Of a stretch of 64,000 nucleotides of DNA, positions 1 through 8,113 are shown in pieces. This DNA is from CAZJHX01 sp964545715 (lineage in GTDB: Bacteria; Myxococcota_A; UBA9042; GCA-2863065): contig CAZJHX010000018.1 of the NCBI GenBank assembly GCA_964545715.1, positions 27,185 through 91,184 of the forward strand. Direction: 5' to 3'. Position 1 is the first letter of the stretch. The number at the start of each line of letters is the position of its first letter. Made by a program: the position numbers and the translations under genes. The notes under the pieces are model-generated. The model made no database searches. It had not been told where the DNA came from and was given only the letters and a program-made list of their open reading frames with translations.

Positions 1-3000
1 AGACCGTTCCCGCGCACGACGCTGGGTTGCAGACCGTGCCCGAGTCCTGCGGCGTGGCCGTACACCCGTTGATGTTGGAGCATTGGTACTGCAGGCACGC
101 GTTGGGGCCCGTGCAGTCGTCGGTGCCGCCGCCGTTGACGCAGGCGCCCGCCGAGCAGAACTTGGGTTTGGTGTAGATCAGGCCGCTGCACTGGCCTGCT
201 GAGCACTGCACCGTGTTGTTGATGTTGTTGCACACAAAGTTCACGCAGCTGTCGGTGGTGCAGGTGTTGGCGTCCCCGCATGACGACGCGTTCTTGCAGC
301 ATTTTCCGCCCGAGCAGCAGGTGGCGTTGTTGCAGTGGCCCGACGTGCACTGGGTGGCGTTCTGGCACGTGCTGCCGTCCGGGAGCTTGGCCAGACAGGC
401 GCCGCCCTGACAGTAGAAGCCGTCCACGCACCCGCTGTTGTCCGTGCAGGTGGTCGCGCATGTGGTCGAGTCCTTGCACACGTACTTGCCCTGGCACGGA
501 CTGGTCACGCCGCCGACATTACAGCCGCCGTCCGCGTCGCATTGTTTTGCCGTCGTCAGCAGGTTGCCCACGCACGACGGCGTCAGGCAGCCCGTCCCCG
601 TCTGCGCATTGCCGACCGCGCAGCCGCCGGCCGTGCACGAGTACGTCTTGCACGGGTCCGTCCCCGAGCAGTCCTGGGTCGCGCCGCCCGCCGGACACTG
701 GCCGCCGATGCACACCTTGGGCAGGTTGTAGATCAGCCCCTGACACGAGCCCTGAGCGCACAGCGCGTCGTTGGCTGCGTACACGCACTGGTTGTTCTGG
801 CACGTCCCCGTCGTGCACGGGTTGAAGTCCACGCAGTCCGTGTTCTCGGTGCAGCACCCGCCGCTGCCGCAGCACACGCCGTTGGCGCAATACCCCGACT
901 GGCACTGGTTCTGGCCGGTGCACGACACGCCGTTACTCTTCTTGGGCACGCAGTCGCCCGTCTGGCAGTAGAAGTCCGTCTGGCAGTGGCTGTCGAGCGT
1001 GCAGTTGCCGCCGCACGCCACGTTGGATGCGCAGGCGTAGTTGCCCGGACACGGACCCACCGCGCCGCCCGCCGTGCAGGCTCCGTCCGCATCGCAGCTC
1101 TTGGCCTGCGTCAGCGCCCCGCCGCTGCACGACTTGGGCGCACATTGGGCCGACGTGTTCGTGTGCGTGCACTGGAAGTCCGCACACGCATCGTAGGTGC
1201 ATACGTTGCCGTCATCGCAGTGGGCGTTGATCTGGCAGCACTCCCCCGCATCGCAGCAGAAGCCGCCGCTGCAGTGCTCTGAGCCGCACTCGTTGCCCGC
1301 GCCGCACTGGGCCCCGTCCACCTTCAACAGCTGGCAGTTGACGCCGTCGCAGTAGTAGCCGTCCTGGCACTGCAGGTCGGACCCGCAAGACGTCAGGCAC
1401 GTCGTGTCGTCGCACTGATACCCGCCCGGACACGGCCCCGTGGACCCGCCCTCGCAGACCCCGGCGCCCGTGCACACGCTCGGCGACGTCACCAGGAAGC
1501 CGCTGCATGTCCCCGGCGCGCACTCCGTCCCCGGGAACACGAGCAGCTCGCCGTCGTCGCAGTCCGCCGAGTTGGTCGCCGTGTGCTGCCCGCTCGGCGT
1601 ACAGATGCAGCTGCCGCTGCCGGGCAGGCCAAAGCCGTCCCCGTCCGTGTCCATATAAAACGTGATGCACCCCTGGCTGCCCGCCTCGTTGGCGCTGCCG
1701 TTGCAATCGTTGTCCAGCCCGTCGCCGCACACCTCGACGCCATCGGGGTTTACGTCCGCGTTGGCGTCGTTGCAGTCCTGCGGGGCGCTGGCCAAGAACG
1801 GCGTCGCCGGCCCACACAGGCACTTGCTGCTGGCCAGCGCGCCATAGCCGTCCTTGTCCGCGTCCTCGTAGTAGACCTCGCAGTTCAGCGCGTCCTCTTC
1901 GTCGATCGCGCCGTCGCAGTCGTTGTCAGCTCCATCGCATGCCTCGGTCGCGCCGGGGCCCACCAATTCGTTGGTGTCTGCGCAGTCGCCCGCCAGCGCA
2001 GCCGTGTAGCTGTCGGTCGGGCCGCACAGACACTGGCTGTCATCGCTGCCGAAGCCGTCCTCGTCCTCGTCCAGGAAGAGGGTCCCGCACCCGACGCTGT
2101 CCGCTTCATCCGTCAGCCCGTCGCAGTCGTTGTCCACCCCACCGTCGTTGCACAGCTCAGCGATGTCCGGGTTCTGCTCGTCCAGCTGATCGTTGCAGTC
2201 ACCAGGCTCCAGGGCCACAAACGGCGCCTCAGGTGCGCATAGGCAAATCGAGTTCTCGATGCCGTAGCCGTCCTCGTCGGCGTCCTCGTAGTAGACCACA
2301 CAGCCGCCCGCCTCCGGCTCGTCCGTCTCCCCGTCGCAGTCGTCGTCCACGCCGTTGCACACCTCCGCCCCGCCCGGATTTACGGACCCCAGCAAGTCGT
2401 TGCAGTCTGTCGGCGCCAGCGACGTGTAGCCACCCGTCGGCCCACACAGGCACTGCGTGTCGCCCGGCTTGCCGAACGTGTCCTGGTCCGCGTCTTTGTA
2501 ATAGACGATGCAGTCCACCGCGCCGCCCTCGTCGATGGCGCCGTCACAGTCGTTGTCGATCGTGTCGCAGAACTCGTCCGCGTCCGGCGCAATGGCCGAC
2601 ACCAGGTCGTTGCAGTCCGTGTTCTTCAGCGCCGTGTACGGCGGATCGGCCGCGCACAGGCACTTCTGATCGTTGGGCGCCCCGAAGCCGTCGTTATCGC
2701 TGTCTTTGTAAAACGAGATGCACCCCGGCGATCCCTGCGGCGCGACCTTGCCGTCACAGTTTGTGTCCTTGCCGCCGCACGCCTCGAGCGCTGCCGGAAA
2801 CGCCAGCTCATCGTTGTCGTCGCAGTCGCCCGGCTTCTGCACATTGTTGACCTTGTCGGGCACGCACAGGCACTTCACCGCGTCTGCGTTGCCCCACCCG
2901 TCCTCGTCCTTGTCCGCAAAGTAGTCCTTGCAGCCGAGCGCATCCTCTTCGTCGATTAGCTTGTTGCAGTTGTCGTCGATCTCGTTGCACAGCTCCGGCT

Positions 3001-3985
3001 GTCCAGGTCCGATCTGGGCCTTGCCGTCGTTGCAGTCACCCGGCTCGACGGCTTTGTAGACGATGTCCGGCACGCACAGACACTGAGAGTCCAGATTCAC
3101 GCCGAACCCGTCGCTGTCGAAGTCCTTGTAGTAGGTGATGCACCCGGTGGCGTCCGCCTCATCGACCTCGCCGTTGCAGTTGTCGTCCTCGCCGTTGCAC
3201 GCTTCCGCGACCGGCACGTCCGCCAGGCAGTCGGTCAGGCCGTCCGTGCCACAGACCCGCTCGCCCGCGCAGGTGCCGAAGTCGTTGCTGGTGGTGCAGC
3301 TTGTGGATGCCGCGCGCGCGATGGCCGCGTCGGAGCACGTACACTCGCCCACGCCGTCCACCGGCACGCATTGCTTCTTGATGCCGCCGCCCGCCCCAAA
3401 GTCGACCTCCGCGCACTCGTAGTTGTCGGGGCACGCAACCCCTGTCGAGCAGTCGCCGCCGCAAAAAGACCCCTGACCGTCATCGCGCGCGATGCACTTG
3501 TCGCCGATGTCGCCCAGCCCCGCGCTGCACTCCTCGTCCGTATTGCACGGCTCGCACAAGTGCGGGAACAGCGGCAGGCAAATCAGCACCTCTTCCCCCA
3601 GCGTCTGCGCCTTCTTGCAGCCCCAGCCGGTCACGGTGCACTGGTCGACACACAGCTCCGAGCACTTCTTGCCCGTAGGCGTCTCGACGCACCAGTCCGC
3701 CTTGCAGTCGCCGTGGAACGTGCACTTGGACCCCGGCGCGCCTGGCTCGTCCGTGTTGACCTGCTCCTCAGAGTCCACCTCATCGCCGGTCCCCGTCGTG
3801 GTGGTCACCTCCGGCACCTTGATGTCCGGAATGAGGGGGTCGTCGCCGGTGCCGGTGCCAGTGCTGCCGGTGCCCGAGGTGCCGCCGACACCCGGCGCAA
3901 CGGGATCGCTGCATGCCATGAACAATGCCGCGCAAGCCACTGCGCAAACCCAACGTGCCGCTGTTAACAAAGTTGAATGTCCCAA
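1..3985 (-). CDS. Giant Cys-rich MopE-repeat lipoprotein (3' end outside window)
   Basis: At least 1328 residues, open to the window edge, probably a surface lipoprotein. The N-terminus has an Arg, a hydrophobic stretch and a lipobox ending F-M-A-C, then a Gly/Thr/Asp-rich linker. A Cys-rich region follows, then eight repeats of the type CNGxDDNCDGxxDE...YYxDxDxDGxG...GDCND between about 3215 and 1540. These match the putative metal-binding MopE-type repeat (PF11617-like). The rest is Cys-rich modules with CCS and CTxxSC signatures. TTG at 3985 is chosen because GGAG lies 9 nt upstream. However, a perfect TATAAT at 4000-4005 would put the transcript start close to or after that GGAG, so TTG 3970 or ATG 3919 remain possible. 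Metal binding is inferred from the family, and the role is unknown. It is divergent from the lipoprotein gene at 4047. Confidence 0.85.
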   Translation of the reverse strand, partial: MGHSTLLTAARWVCAVACAALFMACSDPVAPGVGGTSGTGSTGTGTGDDPLIPDIKVPEVTTTTGTGDEVDSEEQVNTDEPGAPGSKCTFHGDCKADWCVETPTGKKCSELCVDQCTVTGWGCKKAQTLGEEVLICLPLFPHLCEPCNTDEECSAGLGDIGDKCIARDDGQGSFCGGDCSTGVACPDNYECAEVDFGAGGGIKKQCVPVDGVGECTCSDAAIARAASTSCTTSNDFGTCAGERVCGTDGLTDCLADVPVAEACNGEDDNCNGEVDEADATGCITYYKDFDSDGFGVNLDSQCLCVPDIVYKAVEPGDCNDGKAQIGPGQPELCNEIDDNCNKLIDEEDALGCKDYFADKDEDGWGNADAVKCLCVPDKVNNVQKPGDCDDNDELAFPAALEACGGKDTNCDGKVAPQGSPGCISFYKDSDNDGFGAPNDQKCLCAADPPYTALKNTDCNDLVSAIAPDADEFCDTIDNDCDGAIDEGGAVDCIVYYKDADQDTFGKPGDTQCLCGPTGGYTSLAPTDCNDLLGSVNPGGAEVCNGVDDDCDGETDEPEAGGCVVYYEDADEDGYGIENSICLCAPEAPFVALEPGDCNDQLDEQNPDIAELCNDGGVDNDCDGLTDEADSVGCGTLFLDEDEDGFGSDDSQCLCGPTDSYTAALAGDCADTNELVGPGATEACDGADNDCDGAIDEEDALNCEVYYEDADKDGYGALASSKCLCGPATPFLASAPQDCNDANADVNPDGVEVCGDGLDNDCNGSANEAGSQGCITFYMDTDGDGFGLPGSGSCICTPSGQHTATNSADCDDGELLVFPGTECAPGTCSGFLVTSPSVCTGAGVCEGGSTGPCPGGYQCDDTTCLTSCGSDLQCQDGYYCDGVNCQLLKVDGAQCGAGNECGSEHCSGGFCCDAGECCQINAHCDDGNVCTYDACADFQCTHTNTSAQCAPKSCSGGALTQAKSCDADGACTAGGAVGPCPGNYACASNVACGGNCTLDSHCQTDFYCQTGDCVPKKSNGVSCTGQNQCQSGYCANGVCCGSGGCCTENTDCVDFNPCTTGTCQNNQCVYAANDALCAQGSCQGLIYNLPKVCIGGQCPAGGATQDCSGTDPCKTYSCTAGGCAVGNAQTGTGCLTPSCVGNLLTTAKQCDADGGCNVGGVTSPCQGKYVCKDSTTCATTCTDNSGCVDGFYCQGGACLAKLPDGSTCQNATQCTSGHCNNATCCSGGKCCKNASSCGDANTCTTDSCVNFVCNNINNTVQCSAGQCSGLIYTKPKFCSAGACVNGGGTDDCTGPNACLQYQCSNINGCTATPQDSGTVCNPASCAGTV

Positions 3986-3999
3986 AACGTGAGGCTCCG

Positions 4000-4005
4000 A
4001 TTATA
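4000..4005 (-). promoter_or_regulatory. -10 box TATAAT for the MopE-repeat lipoprotein
   Basis: On the minus strand the 61-nt divergent intergenic region holds a perfect TATAAT, 14 nt before the TTG at 3985. No convincing -35 box was found at 16-18 nt spacing. If used, it gives a leader of only about 7 nt. Confidence 0.45.
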
Positions 4006-4046
4006 GGGAATTGCCCATCACGTAGGAAAGAAGGCAGGATGGCGCG

Positions 4047-4922
4047 ATGCTTCGCTCCATATTTCTGTTGACCCTCGTCGGGGGTGGGTGCTCTTCGACG
4101 ACCGCGCCGTCGCCCGTTTCGGATGATGGCTCGCCGCCTGTCGAGGCCGACGTGGCCGCCACTGCGGATGACGTGGTCGTCACGGATGACGTGCCCGCGG
4201 CCAATGACATCGCCACGCCGCCAACTGTTGCGCGCGCGACCTGCGAGGTTCCCGTGGGTGGTGATGTGCCTCTGCTGGTGACCACCGCCGTCGAGGCCCA
4301 GCCGGGCTACGACGAGCTGCTGGAGGCCCTGGACGTCACCGCGCTGCCCGAGACGATCGACCTCTCCGGGCTCAGCACCATCACCCGCTCCATCGTCGCG
4401 TACATGCTGGAGATCGACTTGGACGCGCTACCCGACACCATGCCGCGCGACGAGATCGCCGCCATCGAGCCAATGGGGCGCGCCGTGCTGCTGGCCGACG
4501 GCGACCTGGTCTTGCTGCGTCGTGGCCTGCACCGCTTCTATCAATGCGCGCGCGCGTTTCCGCTGCGCCTGGAGGACTTCAAGTCCGCCATCTACGACTA
4601 CAGCGACATCAGCCCCTACGAGGTGCAGTCGATGCCCAAAAACGACATCCGGCGCATTCGCGAGGACAAAGCCGCGCACGTCTATGTGGCGGAGACGCTG
4701 ATCGGCGACGCCGTCCGTGAGACCGAGATCCTGTTGGCCAACCACCGCAAGGACGGCGCCCTGGACTTTCTCGTCTACGACTCTGACGGCGACCTGGTCG
4801 ACCGCAGCGAGTTCGTGACCGCCGTCGGCACCGACATCTCCGGCGCGTCCCCGTACGCCTGTATCGCCTGCCACTTTGAACCCGGCACGTTTCGCATCAA
4901 CGTGCTGTTTCCCGACCTTTGA
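4047..4922 (+). CDS. Lipoprotein with C-terminal CxxCH haem-binding motif
   Basis: 291 residues. The signal sequence ends in a VGGGC lipobox, followed by a low-complexity Thr/Asp/Val linker. The body is alpha/beta-like, and the motif C-I-A-C-H sits about 20 residues from the C-terminus. A single CxxCH close to the end is the arrangement in cytochrome P460-like proteins, but I could not confirm that family. A membrane-anchored mono-haem protein is therefore an inference from the motif. A purine-rich AGGA lies 7 nt before the ATG. The gene is divergent from the MopE lipoprotein and 19 nt upstream of the Kelch lipoprotein, so the two rightward genes may be co-transcribed. Confidence 0.75.
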   Translation: MLRSIFLLTLVGGGCSSTTAPSPVSDDGSPPVEADVAATADDVVVTDDVPAANDIATPPTVARATCEVPVGGDVPLLVTTAVEAQPGYDELLEALDVTALPETIDLSGLSTITRSIVAYMLEIDLDALPDTMPRDEIAAIEPMGRAVLLADGDLVLLRRGLHRFYQCARAFPLRLEDFKSAIYDYSDISPYEVQSMPKNDIRRIREDKAAHVYVAETLIGDAVRETEILLANHRKDGALDFLVYDSDGDLVDRSEFVTAVGTDISGASPYACIACHFEPGTFRINVLFPDL

Positions 4923-4941
4923 GCGCATGGAGCGACCTCAG

Positions 4942-6162
4942 ATGAGAACCCTGACAATCCTGTTGATGACCGGCGCCATGGCCTGCAGCTCTGACGGCGG
5001 AAAGGCCGGCAGCGGCAGCACCGGCGACACCTCCACGACGGGCGACGAGACGACCGGCGACGAGACGACCGGCGACGACACGACGGGCGACGAGACCACC
5101 GGCGACGACACGACGGGCGACGAGACCACCGGGACGGACACGACCGGCGGGCCCAGCACCGGCGAGGGCGGCTGGGGTACGACTGCGTCGCTACCGGGCG
5201 TCCGCACGCTGCACACCGCCACGCGACTGCCCAACGGCAGCGTGGTGGTGGTCGCCGGGGCCGATGACGGTGACCTTCCGTCGACCAGCACCTTCAGCTA
5301 CGACCCGGGGCAGGGCACCTGGAGCACGGTGGCGCCCGCGTTCAAGGCGCGCGAGGGACACACGGCCTCGGCGCTGGCCGACGGGCGGGTCCTCATCACG
5401 GGCGGCAACCCGACCAGCCCGACGGCGCACGCTGAGGTCTACGATCCCAAGTCCGGTTGGTCCGAGGTCGGCGCCATGGCCGAGGGCCGCGCGGGGCACA
5501 CGGCGACGGCGTTGGTGGACGGTCGCGTGCTGATCGCCGGCGGGTTCGGCAACGGTAACCTCAGCAGTTCCGAGCTGTTTGTACCCAACACGGGCGAGTT
5601 CTCCGACGGTGGTGACATGATCAGCATCCACTCGGCGCACGCGGCGACGCTGCTGAAAGACGGCCGCGCGCTCATCACGGGCGGCGCGGGCGGCACGGGG
5701 GACGCGACCGCCGACGCGGAGGTCTTCGATCCCGAGGCCGGGTGGTCCACGGTGGAAGACATGACGACCGCGCGCTTCAGGCACACGGCTACGACGCTGC
5801 TGGACGGCAAGGTGCTGGTCGTGGGCGGCTTCAACGAGGACACGGCCGAGCTGTACGATCCGGTCACCGGCAGCTGGAGCGCCGCCGGCACGCTGGAGGC
5901 CGGACGCTACAACCACACGGCCACGCGCGTGCTGGACGGCCGGGTCGTGCTGATCGGCGGCTACAACGGCGACGAGTTCAAGCTGGCGCGAATCGAGGTC
6001 TATCAGCCGGACACGAACTCGTGGATCACCGCCGCCGAGATGCCGACGGCGCGCGAAGAGCACACCGCGACGTGGCTGGGCGACAAGGACGATCGGATTC
6101 TCGTTGTGGGCGGCCGCGGTCCGACCGGAAACGTGGGAGATGCGCTGATCTTCACCCCGTGA
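4942..6162 (+). CDS. Kelch-repeat beta-propeller lipoprotein
   Basis: 406 residues. ATG 4942 is chosen because it starts a compact signal peptide with a GAMAC lipobox and has GGAG 9 nt upstream; ATG 4927 is in frame but less fitting. A pentapeptide-repeat linker (TTGDE/TTGDD) follows. The remaining ~310 residues are six or seven Kelch-type blades, each with 'HTAT.L.DGRVLI.GG' and 'E.(Y/F)DP..G.W'. Such propellers usually act in protein or carbohydrate binding, and no galactose-oxidase copper ligands were recognised. The protein is predicted to be exported and lipid-anchored. Its stop overlaps the GTG of the next gene in a GTGA. Confidence 0.88.
   Translation: MRTLTILLMTGAMACSSDGGKAGSGSTGDTSTTGDETTGDETTGDDTTGDETTGDDTTGDETTGTDTTGGPSTGEGGWGTTASLPGVRTLHTATRLPNGSVVVVAGADDGDLPSTSTFSYDPGQGTWSTVAPAFKAREGHTASALADGRVLITGGNPTSPTAHAEVYDPKSGWSEVGAMAEGRAGHTATALVDGRVLIAGGFGNGNLSSSELFVPNTGEFSDGGDMISIHSAHAATLLKDGRALITGGAGGTGDATADAEVFDPEAGWSTVEDMTTARFRHTATTLLDGKVLVVGGFNEDTAELYDPVTGSWSAAGTLEAGRYNHTATRVLDGRVVLIGGYNGDEFKLARIEVYQPDTNSWITAAEMPTAREEHTATWLGDKDDRILVVGGRGPTGNVGDALIFTP
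5035..5139 (+). repeat. 15-bp in-frame tandem repeat (TTGDE/TTGDD linker)
   Basis: Seven near-identical 15-bp units of the type ACGACSGGCGACGAS sit inside the Kelch lipoprotein gene just after its lipobox. They code for the acidic pentapeptides TTGDE and TTGDD, with an eighth degenerate unit after them. The likely role is a flexible stalk between membrane anchor and propeller. Unit number could vary by slippage. Confidence 0.9.
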
Positions 6163-6944
6163 GGCTGGCCGCGACCCTTCTGGGGCTCACCCGCGGGTGG
6201 CTGGTCATCGCCGGCTTTACGGCGCTCAGCACCTGGCTGTTCACCGTGTTGCCGTTCGGCATGGCGATCTTCATCGTCGGCTTCGGCGGCTTTCTGGGCA
6301 TGACTTTTTTGTTTCACAAGTTCGTCCACTCGCACGTGGGCTTTGGGCTCATCGCGGTGCCCGTGGGGATCTTCGGCGGCTGGAACGCGGCCGACGCGAT
6401 CGTGCTGGACCGCGGGGAGGTCGTCGCGGACATCTCTGTGGGTCAGACCAGTGAGCATCCGGATGCGGTGGCCTATGAGTGGGTCGACGCCAAAGTCGCT
6501 GGTGATCTCCAGGGATATGCCATGGGGACCAAGGCGCGCGGCGCGGGCAAGAAGCGCTCGATCTTTGTGGTGGCGCCGGTCGTGGATGCGGGGTGGACGC
6601 GGGACGATCCGGTCGCGGTGTGGGCGATTTGTGAGGGACCCAAGAGCTTTCTCGAGGACCGGTACAGATGCGCACAGCCATGGACCAGGGGCCTGTCATC
6701 AGGCGCCGTGGTCCGGTCGCAGCGCGCCGAGTTTCTCGAGGCCGCGGACGAGGCGTGCAACGCGCACAAGCTCCGATGCGTGGACGAGCCTGAGTTGGTT
6801 CGCTGGGTCGCCGACATTCGCGGCCAGGCGCAAAAACACCGCAGGAAGGCGGTCTGGGTCTTTGCGGGATTTCTCATTTTCTGGACGGTCTTCGGGATCG
6901 GCGGGCAGTGGAAGCACGCCGTGGGTCAGGTATCCACGAAGTAA
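6159..6944 (+). CDS. Membrane protein of unknown function
   Basis: 261 residues from GTG 6159, which overlaps the Kelch stop in a GTGA and so suggests translational coupling. The N-terminal ~75 residues form two or three hydrophobic helices and one more lies near the C-terminus. Between them is a soluble domain of roughly 150 residues with several Cys (ICEGP, RYRCAQ, EACNAHKLRC) that could form disulfides if it faces the periplasm. No family was recognised. It may anchor or process the upstream surface lipoproteins, but nothing in the sequence proves that. Confidence 0.75.
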   Translation: MRLAATLLGLTRGWLVIAGFTALSTWLFTVLPFGMAIFIVGFGGFLGMTFLFHKFVHSHVGFGLIAVPVGIFGGWNAADAIVLDRGEVVADISVGQTSEHPDAVAYEWVDAKVAGDLQGYAMGTKARGAGKKRSIFVVAPVVDAGWTRDDPVAVWAICEGPKSFLEDRYRCAQPWTRGLSSGAVVRSQRAEFLEAADEACNAHKLRCVDEPELVRWVADIRGQAQKHRRKAVWVFAGFLIFWTVFGIGGQWKHAVGQVSTK

Positions 6945-7093
6945 CCACGGTTCGCGCCCGATGACACACGCCTCTCCACACGCGTAAGGCGCCCATTCGT
7001 GGTGCTGCGGCGCGCTGACCCTGCTGGCACGCCCGTTGCTCAGTGGCAGCCCCGAATCCCGACATAACGAGAGGACGAGGAGGCGCGCAGGCC

Positions 7094-8113
7094 ATGAACG
7101 CGACACCGTTTACCAAACACGCGGCCTGTCTCATGGACGCGGTCGGCGACCCCAAGACCGACGTGCTGAACCTGCAGCTGGGCGGTGTGCCGGTCGGCGA
7201 TGAGTGCGGGATCATGGGTGCTGCCAACCTGGGTGACGAGGGTGAGGACGACGGCGGTGACACGGGCGGTACCGATGGCGGTGACGGCGACGACGAGGGC
7301 GGCGGCTTCTTCCAGTGGCTGGCCGACGTCGTCACGACGGTTGTCACCCACCTGGCCAACTCAGCGGCGGATCCGGTGACCGGGACGCTGGGCCAGGGCC
7401 TCAGCGAGCAGGGCGCTGACGCCGAGAAGGGCGCGCTGCACGTGATGACCCAGGGGCAGCTGCGCAAGATGTGGTTCCGCGGCGACATCACCGACGAGGA
7501 GTTCTACGACAACTACGACAAGAACACGACGGAGATCACTGACTTCATCCAAGGCAAGAAGGGCGCGCAGAGCTGCATCGAAGGCTCCGACTGCGACAGC
7601 GACTGCACCGCGGTGGGTGCTCAGGTCGCGGCGGTCCGGGCCTGCGACGAGGCGTTTGTGGAGGACCTGGGTGGGTTCATGCACGCTCCCAGCTCGCCGA
7701 CGCCGGGGGATCTGGGGCCGCTGATTCAGTACGCGCCGGGATCCGAGCCGGTGACGACCACGATCGGGGCCTGTCTGACGGCGATGAGCGGCGGGTTCGA
7801 GCCCGAGGTCCACGACGAGTGTGGCCTGGTGGTGTGTGCGGACGGCGTCGCGCTGGCGTCCAATGTCGGCAAGTGCTGCGGGGTTGCGGGCAACCTGACG
7901 TCGCTGCCCGTCCACTCGTCCTGTCTGGAGATGCAGTGTGCGGATGGCGCGCCGGCGGTCGATGCCAACGGCTTCTGCTCGTGCAATGTGCAGGATAGCG
8001 CGGGCGGCGAGCAGCCTCCGGTGCCGACGAACGGTCCGGGGCTGCCCGAGCCCGGCTTCGATGTGCCCGGTTTGGACGGCTTCGGTCCCGGGAAACCGGG
8101 CTTCGGTTTCTAG
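7094..8113 (+). CDS. Acidic Cys-containing protein of unknown function
   Basis: 339 residues. ATG 7094 is preferred over 7043 because AGGAGG lies 10 nt before it. No signal peptide is evident. The N-terminal half has a Gly/Asp-rich stretch and a short hydrophobic, Trp-containing segment. The C-terminal third has paired Cys (CDSDC, KCCG, FCSC) resembling a small disulfide or metal-binding module, then a Pro/Gly/Phe-rich tail. A 149-nt non-coding gap precedes it. Its TAG stop shares a CTAG palindrome with the stop of the convergent DUF2330 gene. No family was recognised. Confidence 0.7.
   Translation: MNATPFTKHAACLMDAVGDPKTDVLNLQLGGVPVGDECGIMGAANLGDEGEDDGGDTGGTDGGDGDDEGGGFFQWLADVVTTVVTHLANSAADPVTGTLGQGLSEQGADAEKGALHVMTQGQLRKMWFRGDITDEEFYDNYDKNTTEITDFIQGKKGAQSCIEGSDCDSDCTAVGAQVAAVRACDEAFVEDLGGFMHAPSSPTPGDLGPLIQYAPGSEPVTTTIGACLTAMSGGFEPEVHDECGLVVCADGVALASNVGKCCGVAGNLTSLPVHSSCLEMQCADGAPAVDANGFCSCNVQDSAGGEQPPVPTNGPGLPEPGFDVPGLDGFGPGKPGFGF

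Noticed and set aside
335..1282. 315-codon plus-strand ORF
   Set aside because: It is antisense to the continuous Cys-rich frame on the minus strand. Its product is an Ala/Arg/Val-rich low-complexity sequence typical of high-GC shadow frames.
5035..5139. Regular short repeats resembling a CRISPR array
   Set aside because: The units are 15 bp, contiguous without spacers and in frame with a lipoprotein, so they form a coding tandem repeat.
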